A model generated the notes under the pieces. The model was not told the origin of the DNA. It ran no database searches and saw only the letters and a list, made by a program, of their open reading frames with translations. The translations under genes were made by a program, and so were the position numbers. From Chitinophaga sedimenti (GTDB taxonomy: Bacteria > Bacteroidota > Bacteroidia > Chitinophagales > Chitinophagaceae): a stretch of DNA of 64,000 bases. The stretch spans positions 5,270,001-5,334,000 of the forward strand of contig NZ_JAKUKA010000001.1 of the NCBI RefSeq assembly GCF_023156195.1, given 5' to 3'. Below, piece after piece: positions 63,251-64,000 of the stretch; the first letter of the stretch is position 1, and each line of letters begins with the position of its first letter.

Positions 63251-63928
63251 TTATGGTCGCTTACATGACTGGTGCTGATCGTCCACTACGGAGTTCGTTT
63301 CTACCGTATTGTGGTTTGTCGGCACTTTGCGTATAAGGAAACGTTTCTGGAAGAGCAGGATGGTGATTACGCCCACGGAAATGGCCGCATCGGCGATGTT
63401 GAACACCGGACGGAAGAAAATAAAGTACTCTCCTCCCCAGATGGGTACCCAGCTTGGGAGGTAACCTTTATACAGCGGGAAATACAGCATATCCACCACT
63501 TTGCCATGCAGGAAGCTCGCATATCCGCCGCCCTGGGGCAGGAATTGCGCTACATCGGCCGCGGTGCTTTCAGAGAAGATCAGTCCGTAGAACATGCTGT
63601 CGATCAGGTTGCCGGCAGCGCCCGCCAGGATAAGGGAGCCACAGATGAGCAGCCCTTTGTGGTAACCGTCGCGGATGAGGCGTTTAATGTATACAAAACC
63701 CACGACTACCGCTACCAGGCGGAACAGGGTCAGGAATATTTTACCGAAGCCGCCGCCGAACTGCAGTCCGTAAGCCATGCCTTCATTCTCGATAAAGTGA
63801 ATGTGGAACCAGTCGGCGAAAATGGTATACTCCTGGGTTAAAGCCATATTGGTCTTAATCCAGAACTTCAGCGCCTGGTCAACCAGCAATACTAAAACAA
63901 CGATAATAACGACGTGACGATACTTCAA
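63251..63928 (-). CDS. lspA: Lipoprotein signal peptidase (signal peptidase II)
   Basis: Membrane aspartyl protease that removes signal peptides from prolipoproteins. A 225-residue protein, slightly long as in Bacteroidota. It has VVLVLLVDQALKFWIKTNMA, FHIHFIENEGMAYGLQ, LILAGAAGNLIDSMFYGLIF (first catalytic Asp) and FNIADAAISVGVITILLFQ (second catalytic Asp). Four TM segments. Its target lipoproteins in this window include the MFP and the small lipoproteins. Confidence 0.95.
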   Translation of the reverse strand: MKYRHVVIIVVLVLLVDQALKFWIKTNMALTQEYTIFADWFHIHFIENEGMAYGLQFGGGFGKIFLTLFRLVAVVVGFVYIKRLIRDGYHKGLLICGSLILAGAAGNLIDSMFYGLIFSESTAADVAQFLPQGGGYASFLHGKVVDMLYFPLYKGYLPSWVPIWGGEYFIFFRPVFNIADAAISVGVITILLFQKRFLIRKVPTNHNTVETNSVVDDQHQSCKRP

Positions 63929-63963
63929 AATCTCTGAATTTTTGCCAAAAATAGCATTTTCTT

Positions 63964-64000
63964 TTAATCCTTTACGGTTTGATGTTTCTTACTATTCCTG
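63964..64000 (-). CDS. Possible 3' tail of the gene upstream of lspA
   Basis: A short open frame on the minus strand reads RNSKKHQTVKD then TAA at 63,966-63,964, about 35 bases before the lspA start. It may be the end of the neighbouring gene beyond the window. Too short to identify. Confidence 0.2.
   Translation of the reverse strand, partial: RNSKKHQTVKD

Overview
The window is a chromosomal segment of a Bacteroidota bacterium, most likely a member of the Chitinophagaceae and Chitinophaga-like. The evidence is a PcrB-type prenyltransferase, a type IX-secretion/gliding-motility C-terminal domain protein, promoters of the Bacteroidota TAnnTTTG type, a large family of sensor kinases and response regulators, a DUF6067-like glycosidase, and the overall gene content. 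Host DNA is of moderate G+C (roughly half).

Layout. 1-4.5 kb: tail of a LytTR regulator, pcrB, and the B12-dependent ribonucleotide reductase nrdJ. 4.5-6.1 kb: non-coding, with terminators, possible short transcripts and degenerate repeats. 6.2-9.5 kb: small envelope proteins, an acetyltransferase and a PRPP-synthetase homologue. 9.5-15.1 kb: a TolC/RND/MFP efflux operon. 15.6-17.8 kb: acpP-fabF-rnc. 17.9-23.4 kb: GyrI-like protein, WYL regulator, EamA exporter and a MacB-type ABC permease. 23.6-32.7 kb: a dense signalling cluster (LuxR-type regulator, HisKA_2 kinase, giant hybrid kinase with three receivers, receiver, CheR, CheB, REC-PAS kinase). 33-38.4 kb: T9SS-type surface protein, TPR protein, purU, DUF2459 protein, lipoprotein. 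38.6-44.4 kb: glycosidase-like protein, exonuclease, two AraC regulators, a VOC protein. 44.7-51.86 kb: an A+T-rich integrated element. 51.86-64 kb: tRNA-Ser, ansA, tatD, lipoprotein, polysaccharide deacetylase, gltX, glnS, B12-binding protein, enoyl-CoA hydratase, fumC, TauE/SafE permease, lspA.

The outstanding object is the ~7.1 kb element ending at the 3' end of tRNA-Ser(GGA). Reading every base from 44,704 to 51,856, I find a single CpG dinucleotide (45,075-45,076), where a couple of hundred would be expected from its C and G content. CpG is abundant immediately on both sides. The loss holds within codons, across codon junctions and in intergenic DNA, so it is a dinucleotide-level property. 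The element carries a tyrosine integrase, a small membrane protein, a large protein with an N-terminal beta-repeat-like part and C-terminal membrane segments, an RteC-like protein, a VapE/VirE-type ATPase, and a two-gene abortive-infection cassette: an AbiJ-like protein followed 5 bases later by a HEPN nuclease with an intact RxxxxH motif. It looks like a satellite-type or mobilizable defence island that has lived under extreme CpG pressure.

A second, technical, signal is pervasive. About forty reading-frame breaks interrupt otherwise normal genes, including essential ones (fabF, gltX, glnS, rnc, nrdJ). Most sit in homopolymers. About nine fall where a CCTGG has lost a C or a T. This looks like long-read consensus error, partly associated with CCWGG motifs, not mass pseudogenization. 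In the annotation below such genes are given their full repaired span, and the frame break is noted.
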